From: an uncultured Lacinutrix sp.
GTDB taxonomy: Bacteria; Bacteroidota; Bacteroidia; Flavobacteriales; Flavobacteriaceae
Reading direction: 5' to 3'
Length of the DNA: 64,000 bases
NCBI RefSeq assembly: GCF_947500605.1
Contig: NZ_CANMSJ010000003.1
Span: 124,001-188,000 of the forward strand
A program made the translations under genes and the position numbers. Each line of letters opens with the position of its first letter. Position 1 is the stretch's first letter. The notes under the pieces are model-generated. The model had not been told where the DNA came from. It saw nothing but the letters and a program-made list of their open reading frames with translations, and did no database searches. Positions 1 to 10,149 of this stretch are shown one piece after another.

Positions 1-390
1 AAGTGTCTCTAAATTTAATGCATTAAAACTATAATTAGATAATGCTTTTACAGCTTTAGACACGAGGCTTTGGCCTTTAAAATTATAATCTATGCAATAT
101 GCAAATTCACCTTGTTTTTTAGGCCAATCTAATGCTTTGATGTAAATGATTGCTGCGAGTTTGCGTGTTTGGGTTTGTTTTAAAGTAAATAGAAATTCTT
201 CTTTTTTATTGAATTGTTTCACTTTAGTTTCAGCAAATAACTGCGATAATGTTGGGTTTAAGTTTTCGCTTAAAGTTCCAGGAAAATAGCGTTTAAAACG
301 ATCGGAATTTGTTACCATAAAGTCACAAAGCTTCCATGCATCTGTTTCTTTAATCGGGCTTATTTCGAAGTCGTTAAATTGTAGAATCAT
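1..390 (-). CDS. GNAT-family N-acetyltransferase (RimJ/RimL-like), truncated at window start
   Basis: Open minus-strand frame from ATG (388-390): MILQFNDFEISPIKETDAWKLCDFMVTNSDRFKRYFPGT...GEFAYCIDYNFKGQSLVSKAVKAL; RimJ/L-type motifs; no stop before the window edge. Confidence 0.75.
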   Translation of the reverse strand, partial: MILQFNDFEISPIKETDAWKLCDFMVTNSDRFKRYFPGTLSENLNPTLSQLFAETKVKQFNKKEEFLFTLKQTQTRKLAAIIYIKALDWPKKQGEFAYCIDYNFKGQSLVSKAVKALSNYSFNALNLETL

Positions 391-412
391 TATTTAATTT
401 TACGCTAAGTAT

Positions 413-1186
413 TTATACTGTTGGCATTTTTTGTGCAGTTAGTAATTTGTTTTCGGCCTTAATAGCTTCTACTGTTTTAGTAGTGGCTGCTGTTACCGAA
501 AGTGGTAATACTATAATAATTCCGATAATAGGAATTAATAAAAACAACATAAATACAATACCATTTCCTATTGCTAAACCTCTGTTTTTTCTAACAAAAT
601 TAATGCTTTCTCCATATTTAAAATGACGTTCTAACGTATAGTCCATATTACCAAATCCAGCATAAAAAGCTTGAACTAAAAATATAAGAATAGTACCCAA
701 AAGACCAATAACAGGAATAAAACTGATTATAATCAAGGGAATGGTAAAAAGTATTTCTTTAAAAAGGTTGCGAACATTAATTCTAATACCTCTCCAAAGT
801 TGCTCTTTAAAAGAGGTCGCTCTATGGTCGTGTTTTGTAGCTCCAGTAAGATGTAATTCAATTTTTTCTGACACTGGGCTCATAAAAGGAGCCGACAAAG
901 CCATTACAATGTGTTTGTAAAGTATAAAGCCTAAAATAATAATAATTGCACCACCTAAATAGCTTGAAATAGAAGTAAATGTTTCCACTCCTGTTTCCCA
1001 AGGCCATATTTTAGCTATAAATCTACCAATATTATCTGATAAAGCATAAGCAGTAAAACCAACAATTGTAGCAGTTATAATGCTAATAATGATTGGTACT
1101 AAAAAGTATTTCCAAAGTTTTAACTTCGAAATTAATGCGAATGTTCCTGTATAGGCTTTTATACCTTTTAGAATGTTTTTAATCAT
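413..1186 (-). CDS. EI24/CysZ-like multi-pass membrane protein
   Basis: 257-aa ORF with several hydrophobic helices and an EI24-type pattern. Confidence 0.7.
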   Translation of the reverse strand: MIKNILKGIKAYTGTFALISKLKLWKYFLVPIIISIITATIVGFTAYALSDNIGRFIAKIWPWETGVETFTSISSYLGGAIIIILGFILYKHIVMALSAPFMSPVSEKIELHLTGATKHDHRATSFKEQLWRGIRINVRNLFKEILFTIPLIIISFIPVIGLLGTILIFLVQAFYAGFGNMDYTLERHFKYGESINFVRKNRGLAIGNGIVFMLFLLIPIIGIIIVLPLSVTAATTKTVEAIKAENKLLTAQKMPTV

Positions 1187-1254
1187 TAAAGAGGTGTTTA
1201 ATTAAACATACTTAGAAGACGCAAAAACCAAGATTAAGTTACAAGTTGTATTAA

Positions 1255-2283
1255 CTAATTAGCTTTGTACTCTTTTACAGCATCAATAAACGCTTTAGCA
1301 TTTTCTAACGGAATGTTAGGTAAAATACCATGACCTAAATTTACAATATATTTATCTTTACCAAACTCGTTAATCATTTGGTGTACCATTTTTTTAATTT
1401 CTGCAGGAGGAGAAAATAAACGTGTAGGATCAAAATTACCTTGTAAAGTAATGTTTCCGCCTGTTAAGTAACGTGCGTTTTTTGCTGAGCATGTCCAGTC
1501 AACACCTAAAGCCGCAGCTCCAGATTTAGACATTTCATCTAAAGCAAACCAACAACCTTTTCCAAAAGCAATTACTGGTGTAATGTCTTTTAAAGCATCA
1601 ATTATTTGCTGGATATATTTCCAAGAAAACTCTTGATAATCTACAGGAGATAACATACCTCCCCAAGAATCGAATACTTGAACAGCGTTAACACCTGCTT
1701 TTACTTTTTCTTTTAAGTAAGCAATTGTTGTATCTGTAATTTTTTGTAATAGTTGGTGTGCAGCAACAGGATTTGTAAAACAAAATTCTTTTGCTTTATC
1801 AAAGTTTTTAGAACCTTGACCTTGCACACAATAACATAAAATAGTCCATGGAGAACCAGCAAAACCTATTAATGGAATATCATCGTTTAGTTTTTCTTTA
1901 GTCATTTTAATAGCCTCGTAAACGTAGCTTAAGCTTTCTTTTACATCTGGCACAATAACTTTATCGACATCTTTTTGAGTACGGACAGGATTTGGTAAAT
2001 ATGGACCAAAGTTTGGCTTCATTTGTACCTCGATATTCATTGCCTGAGGAATCACTAAAATATCGCAGAATAAAATAGCTGCATCCATTCCATATCTACG
2101 AATTGGTTGCACTGTAATTTCACTTGCTAATTCCGGTGTCTGGCAACGTGTAAAGAAATCGTATTTAGCCTTTATTTCCATAAACTCTGGTAAATACCTT
2201 CCTGCTTGACGCATCATCCAAACTGGTGGACGATCTACAGTTTCTCCTTTTAATGCTCTTAAAAATAAATCGTTTTTTATCAT
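1255..2283 (-). CDS. hemE: uroporphyrinogen decarboxylase
   Basis: [17 protein letters not shown] signature; in the hem cluster. Confidence 0.97.
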   Translation of the reverse strand: MIKNDLFLRALKGETVDRPPVWMMRQAGRYLPEFMEIKAKYDFFTRCQTPELASEITVQPIRRYGMDAAILFCDILVIPQAMNIEVQMKPNFGPYLPNPVRTQKDVDKVIVPDVKESLSYVYEAIKMTKEKLNDDIPLIGFAGSPWTILCYCVQGQGSKNFDKAKEFCFTNPVAAHQLLQKITDTTIAYLKEKVKAGVNAVQVFDSWGGMLSPVDYQEFSWKYIQQIIDALKDITPVIAFGKGCWFALDEMSKSGAAALGVDWTCSAKNARYLTGGNITLQGNFDPTRLFSPPAEIKKMVHQMINEFGKDKYIVNLGHGILPNIPLENAKAFIDAVKEYKAN

Positions 2284-2404
2284 TGCTAATTTTTAACTTT
2301 TCAGCTATTAACTTTTAGAGATTAATCTATTTTACAAGTTTTAGCTGTGTCTTTTGTTATTAAATCATAACTAGGTTAATAGTTGCGATTTATGTTATTT
2401 CTTG

Positions 2405-2491
2405 CAGAGAGTAAGGGATTCGAACCCTTGGTGCCTTTGCAGGCACACTACCTTTCCAAGGTAGCACGATCGGCCACTCTGTCAACTCTCT
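2405..2491 (-). tRNA. tRNA-Ser(GGA)
   Basis: Acceptor arms AGAGAGT/ACTCTCT, anticodon loop CTTGGAAAG, long variable arm, GGTTCGAATCC T-arm read on the minus strand. Confidence 0.95.
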
Positions 2492-2503
2492 ATTTAACTT
2501 ATG

Positions 2504-4087
2504 TTATACATAGTGTCCGTTAACCAGCTCAATTACGCTTTCTACGGTTGGAATTTTTGCAATTCTTACATCTTTAAAATGCTTGCTAGCTTCCTTTGCT
2601 GTAGATTCTCCAATGCAAAATGCAATGGTTTTCTCTCCAACGTTGTTTTCTTGTTTATAACTTTTAACTGTAGACGGACTGTAAAACATAATACCTTCTA
2701 CTGAATCATCAACCTTAATGCTGTCTAATTTTGTTTGGTAAGCTTCAACTTCTTTAACGTCGATATTGTTTTCTTTAAGGATCGTTGGTAAATCGTCTAA
2801 TCTTAAATCACTACAGAAATATGTAACTTCATTACCTTCCATAAACTCAACTAAGTACTCTGCTAATTTTTTAGCATTGTTTTCGCTATGTCTTACTTTT
2901 CCAATCCTTTTTTCTACCATGCGCTTTGTTCTACGGCCAACACAGTAAATGTTTTTAAATTGTAATTCTATTGCCGAAAAATTAGTAAGTAAAGCTTCTA
3001 CAGCATTTTTACTTGTAATAACTACGTTTTCAATTTCGTTTTTTAAGAATCTTGGTGCAATTCTATTTAAGTTTATTTTTACAAAATCACTACTTTTAGG
3101 AGTCACTTTCTCGTGAAACAATAAACGTTGATCTTCTGTAAAAGATTTGGTAGAGTAAATGTTAGTTGGTCTGCTAGTTTCCTTCATAGCATCCATTAAA
3201 CTCTTACCACCTTTGCCTATTACGTAGTTTGCACACCACTCTGCAATGTCTCTATGTTCTCCAAGCGCTTTAACGCGTTCTACAGTAATTTTTTTAGTTC
3301 CATTTGGGCTTAATAATATACCTTCAAAGAAAATTTCTTCGTCTTTTATATAACATAAAGCACCAATAGGCGCAGTACATCCACCTTCTAATCTGTTTAA
3401 AAATTCACGCTCTATTTGCGTACAGATTTCAGTCTCTTCGTCATTAATTTCAGCTAAAATTGCTAAAAGTTCCTCGTCTTCTTCTAGAGCGGTTGTCATA
3501 ATTGCACCTTGTCCAGGAGCAGGAACCATCCATTCTAAATTATCTGCCGTTTCTGGTCGCACATCTAAACGTCCAAGTCCAGCTGCGGCAAAAATAGCAG
3601 CATCCCAGTGTTCTGTATTGTCTAGTTTTTCTAAGCGTGTTGCTACATTACCACGAATATCTTCAATAGTATGTGTTGGGTAACGATTAAGCCATTGTGC
3701 TTTTCTACGTAAACTACTTGTTGCAATTACTGCTTCGCGTCCACCTAAAAACTCTTCGGTACCTTTAAAAACTATAGTATCGCGTACGTTACCACGTTTC
3801 ATAACGGCAGCTTGTACAATGCCTTTTGGTAAAACCGTAGGTACATCTTTTAAAGAATGTACAGCAATATCTATGTCTCCATTTAACATTGCAATGTCTA
3901 AAGTTCTTGTAAAGATTCCAGTAATGCCAAGTTCGTAAAGTGGCTTATCTAAAACAATATCGCCTGTAGACTTTAAAGGAACAAGTACTGTTTTGTGACC
4001 TAATTGTTCTAATTGTTGTCTTACAGCTCTGGCTTGATAAAGCGCTAACTCACTATCGCGAGTTCCAATTCTTATTATTCTAGACAT
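2504..4087 (-). CDS. hemC-hemD: hydroxymethylbilane synthase / uroporphyrinogen-III synthase fusion
   Basis: 527 aa; N-terminal HemC motifs (RIGTRDSELALYQA, HSLKDVPT, GGCTAPIGA); C-terminal ~230 aa HemD-like (VVITSKNAVEAL, MFYSPSTVKS, IGESTAKEA). Confidence 0.9.
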   Translation of the reverse strand: MSRIIRIGTRDSELALYQARAVRQQLEQLGHKTVLVPLKSTGDIVLDKPLYELGITGIFTRTLDIAMLNGDIDIAVHSLKDVPTVLPKGIVQAAVMKRGNVRDTIVFKGTEEFLGGREAVIATSSLRRKAQWLNRYPTHTIEDIRGNVATRLEKLDNTEHWDAAIFAAAGLGRLDVRPETADNLEWMVPAPGQGAIMTTALEEDEELLAILAEINDEETEICTQIEREFLNRLEGGCTAPIGALCYIKDEEIFFEGILLSPNGTKKITVERVKALGEHRDIAEWCANYVIGKGGKSLMDAMKETSRPTNIYSTKSFTEDQRLLFHEKVTPKSSDFVKINLNRIAPRFLKNEIENVVITSKNAVEALLTNFSAIELQFKNIYCVGRRTKRMVEKRIGKVRHSENNAKKLAEYLVEFMEGNEVTYFCSDLRLDDLPTILKENNIDVKEVEAYQTKLDSIKVDDSVEGIMFYSPSTVKSYKQENNVGEKTIAFCIGESTAKEASKHFKDVRIAKIPTVESVIELVNGHYV

Positions 4088-5339
4088 TTTTTATTGGTTC
4101 TAACTGAAACACTTTTTGAATAAGTTCCAGGCTATCGTTTGTAGAAATTGCTTCGTCTTTTAAATGATGAGCGAAGTGATTAGTTATTTTCTGAATAAGT
4201 TTATTGCTTATTAATTCGGCTTGTTCCTCATTAAAATTAGCAATTTTTTTGCGTTGCGTATCTAACTCGGCCTTTTTAAAATCTTGTAATTTTATTTTTA
4301 GAGCCTTTATTGTAGGAGCAAACTTTCTAGTTTCTAACCAGCTATTAAATTCAGTATTTACTTCTTGAATTATAGTTTCGGCTAAAGGAATATGTTGTTT
4401 TCTATTCTCTAATGTTTCATCGGTAATTTGCGATAAATCATCTAAATGTATAAGTTTAACGTTGCTTAGTTCTTGTACGTTCTCGTTTACGTTCTTTGGA
4501 ATTGATAAGTCTAAGATTAATAATTCTTTTTTAGATTGAATAATATGTTTGTCGATTGTAGGATTTTGTGCTCCTGTTGCAACAATTAAAATATCCGAAG
4601 TATTAATCTCTTCTTGAAGGTTAGCGTAGTCTTTTACAATTAAATTAAATTTACCTGCAATAGCTTCTGCTTTGTCTTTAGTTCTATTTATTAAGGTTAT
4701 TTGCTCATTTTTGGTATGTTTTACCAAGTTTTCGCAAGTATTTCTTCCTATTTTTCCTGTTCCGAAAAGTAAAATATTTTTATCTGTAACGTTTTCAACA
4801 TGTTTCATTATGTATTGCACAGAGGCAAAAGAAACAGATGTTGCTCCAGAAGAAATATCGGTTTCTGTTTTTATACGTTTACTTGCTTGAATAACAGCAT
4901 TGACTAATCTTTCTATAAAATGATTAAGTAAATCATGTTTTTTAGAAATTCTTGCAGCAGTTTTTAACTGACTTATTATTTCGAAATCACCAAGAATCTG
5001 GCTATCTAAACCAGAGCCAACACGAAACATATGCGAAATAGCATCTTTGTTTTTGTAAACATATGCCACTTCTTGAAACTCTTCAACAGTTCCTTTTGTG
5101 TTCTCACAAAGTAATTGAATAAGTTGAAAAGGATGTTCTGCAAAACCAAAAATTTCGGTTCTGTTACAGGTAGAAGTTACTATCAAGCTCTCGATACCAT
5201 TGGTCTTAGCTTGGTTTAATAAATTTAATTTAGCGTCTTCACTTAAACTAAAGTGACCACGAATTTCAGCATCAGCTTTTTTATAGCTTAAGCCAATCGC
5301 GTAAAACGTTGTTCCTTTTGAAATGTGATATTGTTTCAT
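4080..5339 (-). CDS. hemA: glutamyl-tRNA reductase
   Basis: STCNRTEIF, GSGLDSQILGD and Rossmann GTGKIGRN motifs. Confidence 0.97.
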   Translation of the reverse strand: MKQYHISKGTTFYAIGLSYKKADAEIRGHFSLSEDAKLNLLNQAKTNGIESLIVTSTCNRTEIFGFAEHPFQLIQLLCENTKGTVEEFQEVAYVYKNKDAISHMFRVGSGLDSQILGDFEIISQLKTAARISKKHDLLNHFIERLVNAVIQASKRIKTETDISSGATSVSFASVQYIMKHVENVTDKNILLFGTGKIGRNTCENLVKHTKNEQITLINRTKDKAEAIAGKFNLIVKDYANLQEEINTSDILIVATGAQNPTIDKHIIQSKKELLILDLSIPKNVNENVQELSNVKLIHLDDLSQITDETLENRKQHIPLAETIIQEVNTEFNSWLETRKFAPTIKALKIKLQDFKKAELDTQRKKIANFNEEQAELISNKLIQKITNHFAHHLKDEAISTNDSLELIQKVFQLEPIKNV

Positions 5340-5378
5340 AATCTTAACGTTAGCAAAAATAATATCTCATTATGCGAT

Positions 5379-5432
5379 AAAACAACGCTAAAAGAACTAA
5401 TAGTGTCGCTTGTGGTTTTTTTGCGTTGTTTT
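5379..5432. repeat. Inverted repeat AAAACAACGC-N34-GCGTTGTTTT in the divergent hemA/AraC promoter region
   Basis: Perfect 10-bp arms at 5379-5388 and 5423-5432. Confidence 0.7.
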
Positions 5433-5455
5433 TTACTTTAAAATGGCAAAAGCAC

Positions 5456-5463
5456 TATATTTG
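5456..5463 (+). promoter_or_regulatory. Bacteroidota-type -7 box TATATTTG upstream of the AraC regulator
   Basis: Matches TAnnTTTG, 55 bp upstream of the ATG at 5518; no clear -33 box. Confidence 0.4.
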
Positions 5464-5517
5464 CTAAAGTTACAAGCGTTATCCGCTTTGTAGTTTAGAA
5501 CAAATCTAAATAGAGTT

Positions 5518-6420
5518 ATGCTAAATCCTGAAAATAAAATAGACAAAAGTATCGCTAAAGGTTTTTTTTTAGAAACGCGTGCAGACGATGGTGTTTTTAT
5601 TTTAACCCATCAAAATGATACACAGGAGGTTAAGGTTATTGAGCGTGAAATAGATAGTAGCTTTATTCAGTTTCACTTTTGTATAAAAGGGGAGAGTCAA
5701 TTTTTGTTTAATAAAGGGAGTTATACTTTAAATGTAGCCGAAGAGACTTCTTTGTTATTATACAATCCAGAACGCGATTTGCCTATTCATTTAGAAGTTA
5801 AGCCAAATTCTTGGTTAGTTTCTGTGTTAATTTCTATTAAGCAATTTCACGGTTTGTTTTCTCAAGAAGCAGATTATATTACTTTTTTAAGTGAAGATAA
5901 TCGCGATAAAAAATATTATAAAGATGGTAAAATTTCACCATCTATGGCGATTGCATTAAACCAACTCGTAAATTATAACTTAAACCACAGTGTTAAAAAT
6001 ATTTATTTTAAAGCAAAGGCTTACGAGGTTTTAAGTTTGTATTTTAATAGAAGTGAGGATGCGGATATTGATCAATGTCCTTTTTTAGTAGATGAATCTA
6101 ATGTGTTGAAAATTAGAAAAGCTAAAGATATTGTCATTTCTCGAATGGCAGAGCCACCAGGTTTACAAGAATTAGCAGACGAAATAGGATTGACACTTAA
6201 AAAGCTTAAAGAAGGTTTTAAGCAAATATATGGTGATTCTGTTTTTAGCTTTTTGTTAGATTATAAAATGGAATTCGCTAGAAAACTATTAGAATCTGGA
6301 GCGCATAATGTTAATGAGGTTGGTTTAAAAGTAGGCTATAGTACTTCTAGTCATTTTATTGCTGCTTTTAAGAAAAAGTATGGAACGACGCCTAAAAAAT
6401 ATGTGCAGTCTGTGGGTTAA
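5518..6420 (+). CDS. AraC family transcriptional regulator
   Basis: C-terminal double HTH (LQELADEIGLTLKKLKEGFKQIYGDSVFSFLLDYKMEFARKLLESG..VGYSTSSHFIAAFKKKYGTTPKKY). Confidence 0.93.
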   Translation: MLNPENKIDKSIAKGFFLETRADDGVFILTHQNDTQEVKVIEREIDSSFIQFHFCIKGESQFLFNKGSYTLNVAEETSLLLYNPERDLPIHLEVKPNSWLVSVLISIKQFHGLFSQEADYITFLSEDNRDKKYYKDGKISPSMAIALNQLVNYNLNHSVKNIYFKAKAYEVLSLYFNRSEDADIDQCPFLVDESNVLKIRKAKDIVISRMAEPPGLQELADEIGLTLKKLKEGFKQIYGDSVFSFLLDYKMEFARKLLESGAHNVNEVGLKVGYSTSSHFIAAFKKKYGTTPKKYVQSVG

Positions 6421-6489
6421 AATTCTTGCGATAAAAGCACGATTATTAAGTGTTTATTTCTTTTTGAGTATGTTTTGATGGCTTTAAAA

Positions 6490-9400
6490 TTAGAGCCTTC
6501 CGCTAATACGCTTTCGTGTTTTGTATTTTACTAAGTCTATAATTTCCTCTATAACTTGGTCTTCTTTTTCGTTCTCTTCCATATACTTACCACTATATCC
6601 AGATTGGAAGTATACATTGGTAACTAATTCTTTTTGTTTTTCATGATTTAAAAATGCTGCGTAGTAAAGCTTTTTAGAATCTCCATATTCGTTTTTAGTA
6701 TCTAATTTAAAAAAGTACACGACTCCTTTTTTGCCATCATCTGTTTTAAAAGTCTTTTCGGCTAAAAAAGAAATAGAATCTATGCCTATTTCAATATTCT
6801 CAGTGCTGAATAAATATGATTTAGCATATTTAAGTTGTGTAACTTTTTCTGCTAAATAAGGTTTTTTCAGGTTTAAAGCATAGAGTTTGTTGACTAATAG
6901 TGCTTGGTTTTTGTAGTCGTCCAAGGTTTTGTTTTTTAGTTTTTCAGGGATGCTTTCTTTTTCCTTTTCTAATAAGGCATAATAAGTGGTAAGTGCTTCG
7001 GCATTTTCACTATCTATTAATTTCTCGAAAAAACTTTCGGCTATAGATTCTTTTCTAAAAGGAAAAATTAACTTCACATAGCTGTATAGCGAGCTGTTTC
7101 TGGAGTGGTATCCAGAATTTTTGCTTAAGCCTCGTTTAATTTCAATTTTACCATCATTAATAATAGCCTTTTTATATTTTTTGTAATCCTTTGGTTTTAT
7201 AATACTACTGTCTTTTAATCTTGCTAATAAATTGTAAATAGGTTCTTTGTATTCTTGAATATTTGTGTATTCTAAAAGCTCAGGAAACAGGTCTTTTTTT
7301 AGTTCTAATGAATCTTTGTAGGTGTAGAAAAGTGATTGAACATCGTACTGCTCTAGCGGTAAATCTTTTTGCATTAAAGCCAAAACGTCTTGATGAGATT
7401 TTTTGTCTTTTTTGTTTAAAAGGGCTTTTAAAATAGTGGTTTGAATTCTAGGATTAGAATAAGAGTCTACATATAAATTCTTTAAAAAAGGAATGACCTT
7501 GTTGTCTTCTAGTTCTATAAGTTCGTTAATTAAGTTTGTTTTTATGTTTTCTTTATTTTTAGGGAACTCGAAATTTTCAATCAAATCCATAATGGTATTG
7601 GTGTGCGATTTATTAAATTTTAATAGATTGTAGGTGTTCATTACAATGCTGTCGTCTTTTTTAAGCGCTTCAAAAAAGCGTTGAGTTTTATCTTTAAAAA
7701 CAGTTTCTCCCATAATAGTGTCTATGGGTTTAAATGTCTTGTAGAAATTTTTAATAAAAGGAGAAGGCTCGTTTATAGAATCGTTTAAAGATTTAATAGT
7801 AAATAACACTCCCTTTTTTACAATATGCTTAACTCTTATCGCTTTAGCGCTTAGAGAGTCTGTTAGTGTGTAGCTGTAAGTATAGGTATTGTCTTTAGAT
7901 GTTTTTTTCTTGTTGTTAATTTTAAAAACTTTGATATCGTCACCTTTATATTTTGGTAGTCTAGAGTCGTCTAATTCTTTCCACAAACTATCAATATTGG
8001 TATACATTTGAAAATCATGAAACTTAGTTCTAATAACAGAAATTTGTTCGTTAGCTTTAGAGTAATAGTTTGTTTGCTTTGTAATTGCTTCGTAATCTTT
8101 TGTTTTTTGTCTGTTATTACGATTGTAGCTTATAATAACAGGTTTAGTATTTGTTACTACAGAAAAATGAAGAGACGTATCTATTTTAGTTTCGAAACCA
8201 TCATACTTGGTTTTATTAAACTTAAAAGAATTAAAGTAGGCAGAAGCTTTGTCTTTTTCGAAACCAGAATAACCCAATAGGTAATAACTGCCATCTTTTA
8301 CAATGGTTTTTAAATAGATTTTTCTATTTGAAACCGAATCGAATTTAGCAACAGCTTCGTAACTCTTGTAAGTTCCGTTGTTAAATTTACCAAAGATACT
8401 ATCTTCAATTTTTAAGTCTTTAAAAAAGCTTTTAGTTATGTATTTCGCTTCAAATTCATCTTCTTCAATATAGTAAGTGTCTTGATTTACAGACTCTTTT
8501 AAAAAATAATAATCATCGCCAATATTAGCTTGAATTATTTTGTTACCTGCATTTTTAAGATTGTCCTGCGTATTAAACTCAGGTAAAAGCACTTGGTATT
8601 TACCAAAAGGAGACTTAAATGTTTCTATGGTTCTAGATGGTGTTTTAAAATGAATAGAGTTAAAGATTTCCTTTTCGTAATCTAAAACATAGTTTTTAGG
8701 GCCTCCAAATTTTATAACAACAAGTTCTAATGGTGTTTTATATATGTGGTACTTTTGGTAATCACCTTTTTTTGTTTTGTTTAAAACACTTAATCCTGGA
8801 AAAGGAGTTATTATTTTTTCTTTAGAAATAATGTCTCCGGGAATATCTTCGAACAAAAAATTCTCAAAACGGTCTAAAGTAATTTCTTCTTCATTAGGTA
8901 AATAATCGAATAAATTAAAACGGCTAACAGTTAAAAAAGCACCATTAGTCATGTCTGGTGAGATAGAGAATTTTTGTCCGTTGTAGAAATATTCTTTTAA
9001 ATCACTAAAGCTTTTCATAGTTAAAAATCCATCAGCAGTAGCAGTTTCTTTTAAAACAGGAGGAGCAATAAAGTTTTCTATAGACTGTTTTTTTGTTTGT
9101 CCGTTTTGTGTTTGTTCACTTAGTAATGCTTTTACGGTGTAACCTTTATCTCTAAGTGTTTTAAGCATGCCGCGATCTCCAGGTAAATGTGCAGCGCCTA
9201 CACCAGCAAAGACCGATTGTTTTTGCATAACGCTATCTAAAACTTTTACCATGTTATCGTTTCTAATGTAAAGCATGTTCTCTCTAAAATATGGAGTATT
9301 AGAAGCTTCTCCAATAGAGTCTAAAAGCGCTAGATTACGTTCGCGATAAGTGCTTTCTTGAAGTAAATGTGGACTTTCCTTTTCGTAAATTTCGGTTAAC

Positions 9401-9966
9401 CAAGGATCTATTTTTTTCTTGTAAGCATTAGTGCTTGCTTTGCTAGTTAAATACTCGGCTTCGTCTAAGTCCTCAAGGCTAATAATAGGTTTATTTTTCT
9501 TTTTCCCTGCTTGATAAATAAACATATCGAGGTAGGTTTCTTCTTCAAAATTATCTGAACGCGAACTTTTTCTATACAAATAACCGTTCAACATACGGTT
9601 GTCTTGTCGTATGGCACTTCTAATTAATAATTCGTTTGGATGTTTCAAGCTAAATTTTGAGGAGTAAAATCCACTTCTATAATTGCCGCTTGAATTTTGA
9701 GGAGATAAAATTGCATTTTCATAACTATGGTTTAACCATGTAGAAGGATCACTTTCAAGTGCAATAGCTTCACTTTTAGAAAGTGCATCAAAAAATACGT
9801 CGTCTAATCTAAAAGCTACTTTTTTACTAACGTGCATGGTACCATAGATGTAAGACGATTTTTGTAAGCCATTACCAGAAATCTCCCAGAGTAAACTTTG
9901 TTCTTGCTGTTGAGAAAAACCTAAAAAACAAAAAAAAGTAGCATATATAATAAGGCACTTGTGCAT
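6490..9966 (-). CDS. TraB/GumN family protein with ~860-aa extra C-terminal region
   Basis: Signal peptide, then SSYIYGTMHVSKKVAF...FAGVGAAHLPGDRGML (TraB/GumN motifs); long additional region of unknown fold. Confidence 0.8.
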   Translation of the reverse strand: MHKCLIIYATFFCFLGFSQQQEQSLLWEISGNGLQKSSYIYGTMHVSKKVAFRLDDVFFDALSKSEAIALESDPSTWLNHSYENAILSPQNSSGNYRSGFYSSKFSLKHPNELLIRSAIRQDNRMLNGYLYRKSSRSDNFEEETYLDMFIYQAGKKKNKPIISLEDLDEAEYLTSKASTNAYKKKIDPWLTEIYEKESPHLLQESTYRERNLALLDSIGEASNTPYFRENMLYIRNDNMVKVLDSVMQKQSVFAGVGAAHLPGDRGMLKTLRDKGYTVKALLSEQTQNGQTKKQSIENFIAPPVLKETATADGFLTMKSFSDLKEYFYNGQKFSISPDMTNGAFLTVSRFNLFDYLPNEEEITLDRFENFLFEDIPGDIISKEKIITPFPGLSVLNKTKKGDYQKYHIYKTPLELVVIKFGGPKNYVLDYEKEIFNSIHFKTPSRTIETFKSPFGKYQVLLPEFNTQDNLKNAGNKIIQANIGDDYYFLKESVNQDTYYIEEDEFEAKYITKSFFKDLKIEDSIFGKFNNGTYKSYEAVAKFDSVSNRKIYLKTIVKDGSYYLLGYSGFEKDKASAYFNSFKFNKTKYDGFETKIDTSLHFSVVTNTKPVIISYNRNNRQKTKDYEAITKQTNYYSKANEQISVIRTKFHDFQMYTNIDSLWKELDDSRLPKYKGDDIKVFKINNKKKTSKDNTYTYSYTLTDSLSAKAIRVKHIVKKGVLFTIKSLNDSINEPSPFIKNFYKTFKPIDTIMGETVFKDKTQRFFEALKKDDSIVMNTYNLLKFNKSHTNTIMDLIENFEFPKNKENIKTNLINELIELEDNKVIPFLKNLYVDSYSNPRIQTTILKALLNKKDKKSHQDVLALMQKDLPLEQYDVQSLFYTYKDSLELKKDLFPELLEYTNIQEYKEPIYNLLARLKDSSIIKPKDYKKYKKAIINDGKIEIKRGLSKNSGYHSRNSSLYSYVKLIFPFRKESIAESFFEKLIDSENAEALTTYYALLEKEKESIPEKLKNKTLDDYKNQALLVNKLYALNLKKPYLAEKVTQLKYAKSYLFSTENIEIGIDSISFLAEKTFKTDDGKKGVVYFFKLDTKNEYGDSKKLYYAAFLNHEKQKELVTNVYFQSGYSGKYMEENEKEDQVIEEIIDLVKYKTRKRISGRL

Positions 9967-10090
9967 AGACGAGAATAAAATGAACTATAAATATATTTAT
10001 TTAACTTAAACTATATGTAAAATATAGAATTTTAACGTGTTTATAACATAAGCAGTTTTTTAATATTTCGTTTAGTATCTTATAGTATTG

Positions 10091-10098
10091 TATTTTTG
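10091..10098 (+). promoter_or_regulatory. putative -7 box (TATTTTTG) for hemH
   Basis: TAnnTTTG match upstream of hemH. Confidence 0.35.
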
Positions 10099-10115
10099 TA
10101 AAAAAAGAAAAAGCA

Positions 10116-10137
10116 GATTCCCGTCTTCGCGGAAATA
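10116..10137. repeat. Half copy of a GTCATTCCyG..GGGAATC-type repeat
   Basis: GATTCCCGTCTTCGCGGAAATA resembles one arm of the 57329-57408 element family. Confidence 0.45.
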
Positions 10138-10149
10138 AAAAAAGAAAGA

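Noticed and set aside
2501-2704. 67-aa plus-strand ORF
   Set aside because: Lies antisense within hemC-hemD; no recognisable domain
8008-8280. 90-aa plus-strand ORF
   Set aside because: Antisense inside the TraB/GumN gene; low-complexity translation
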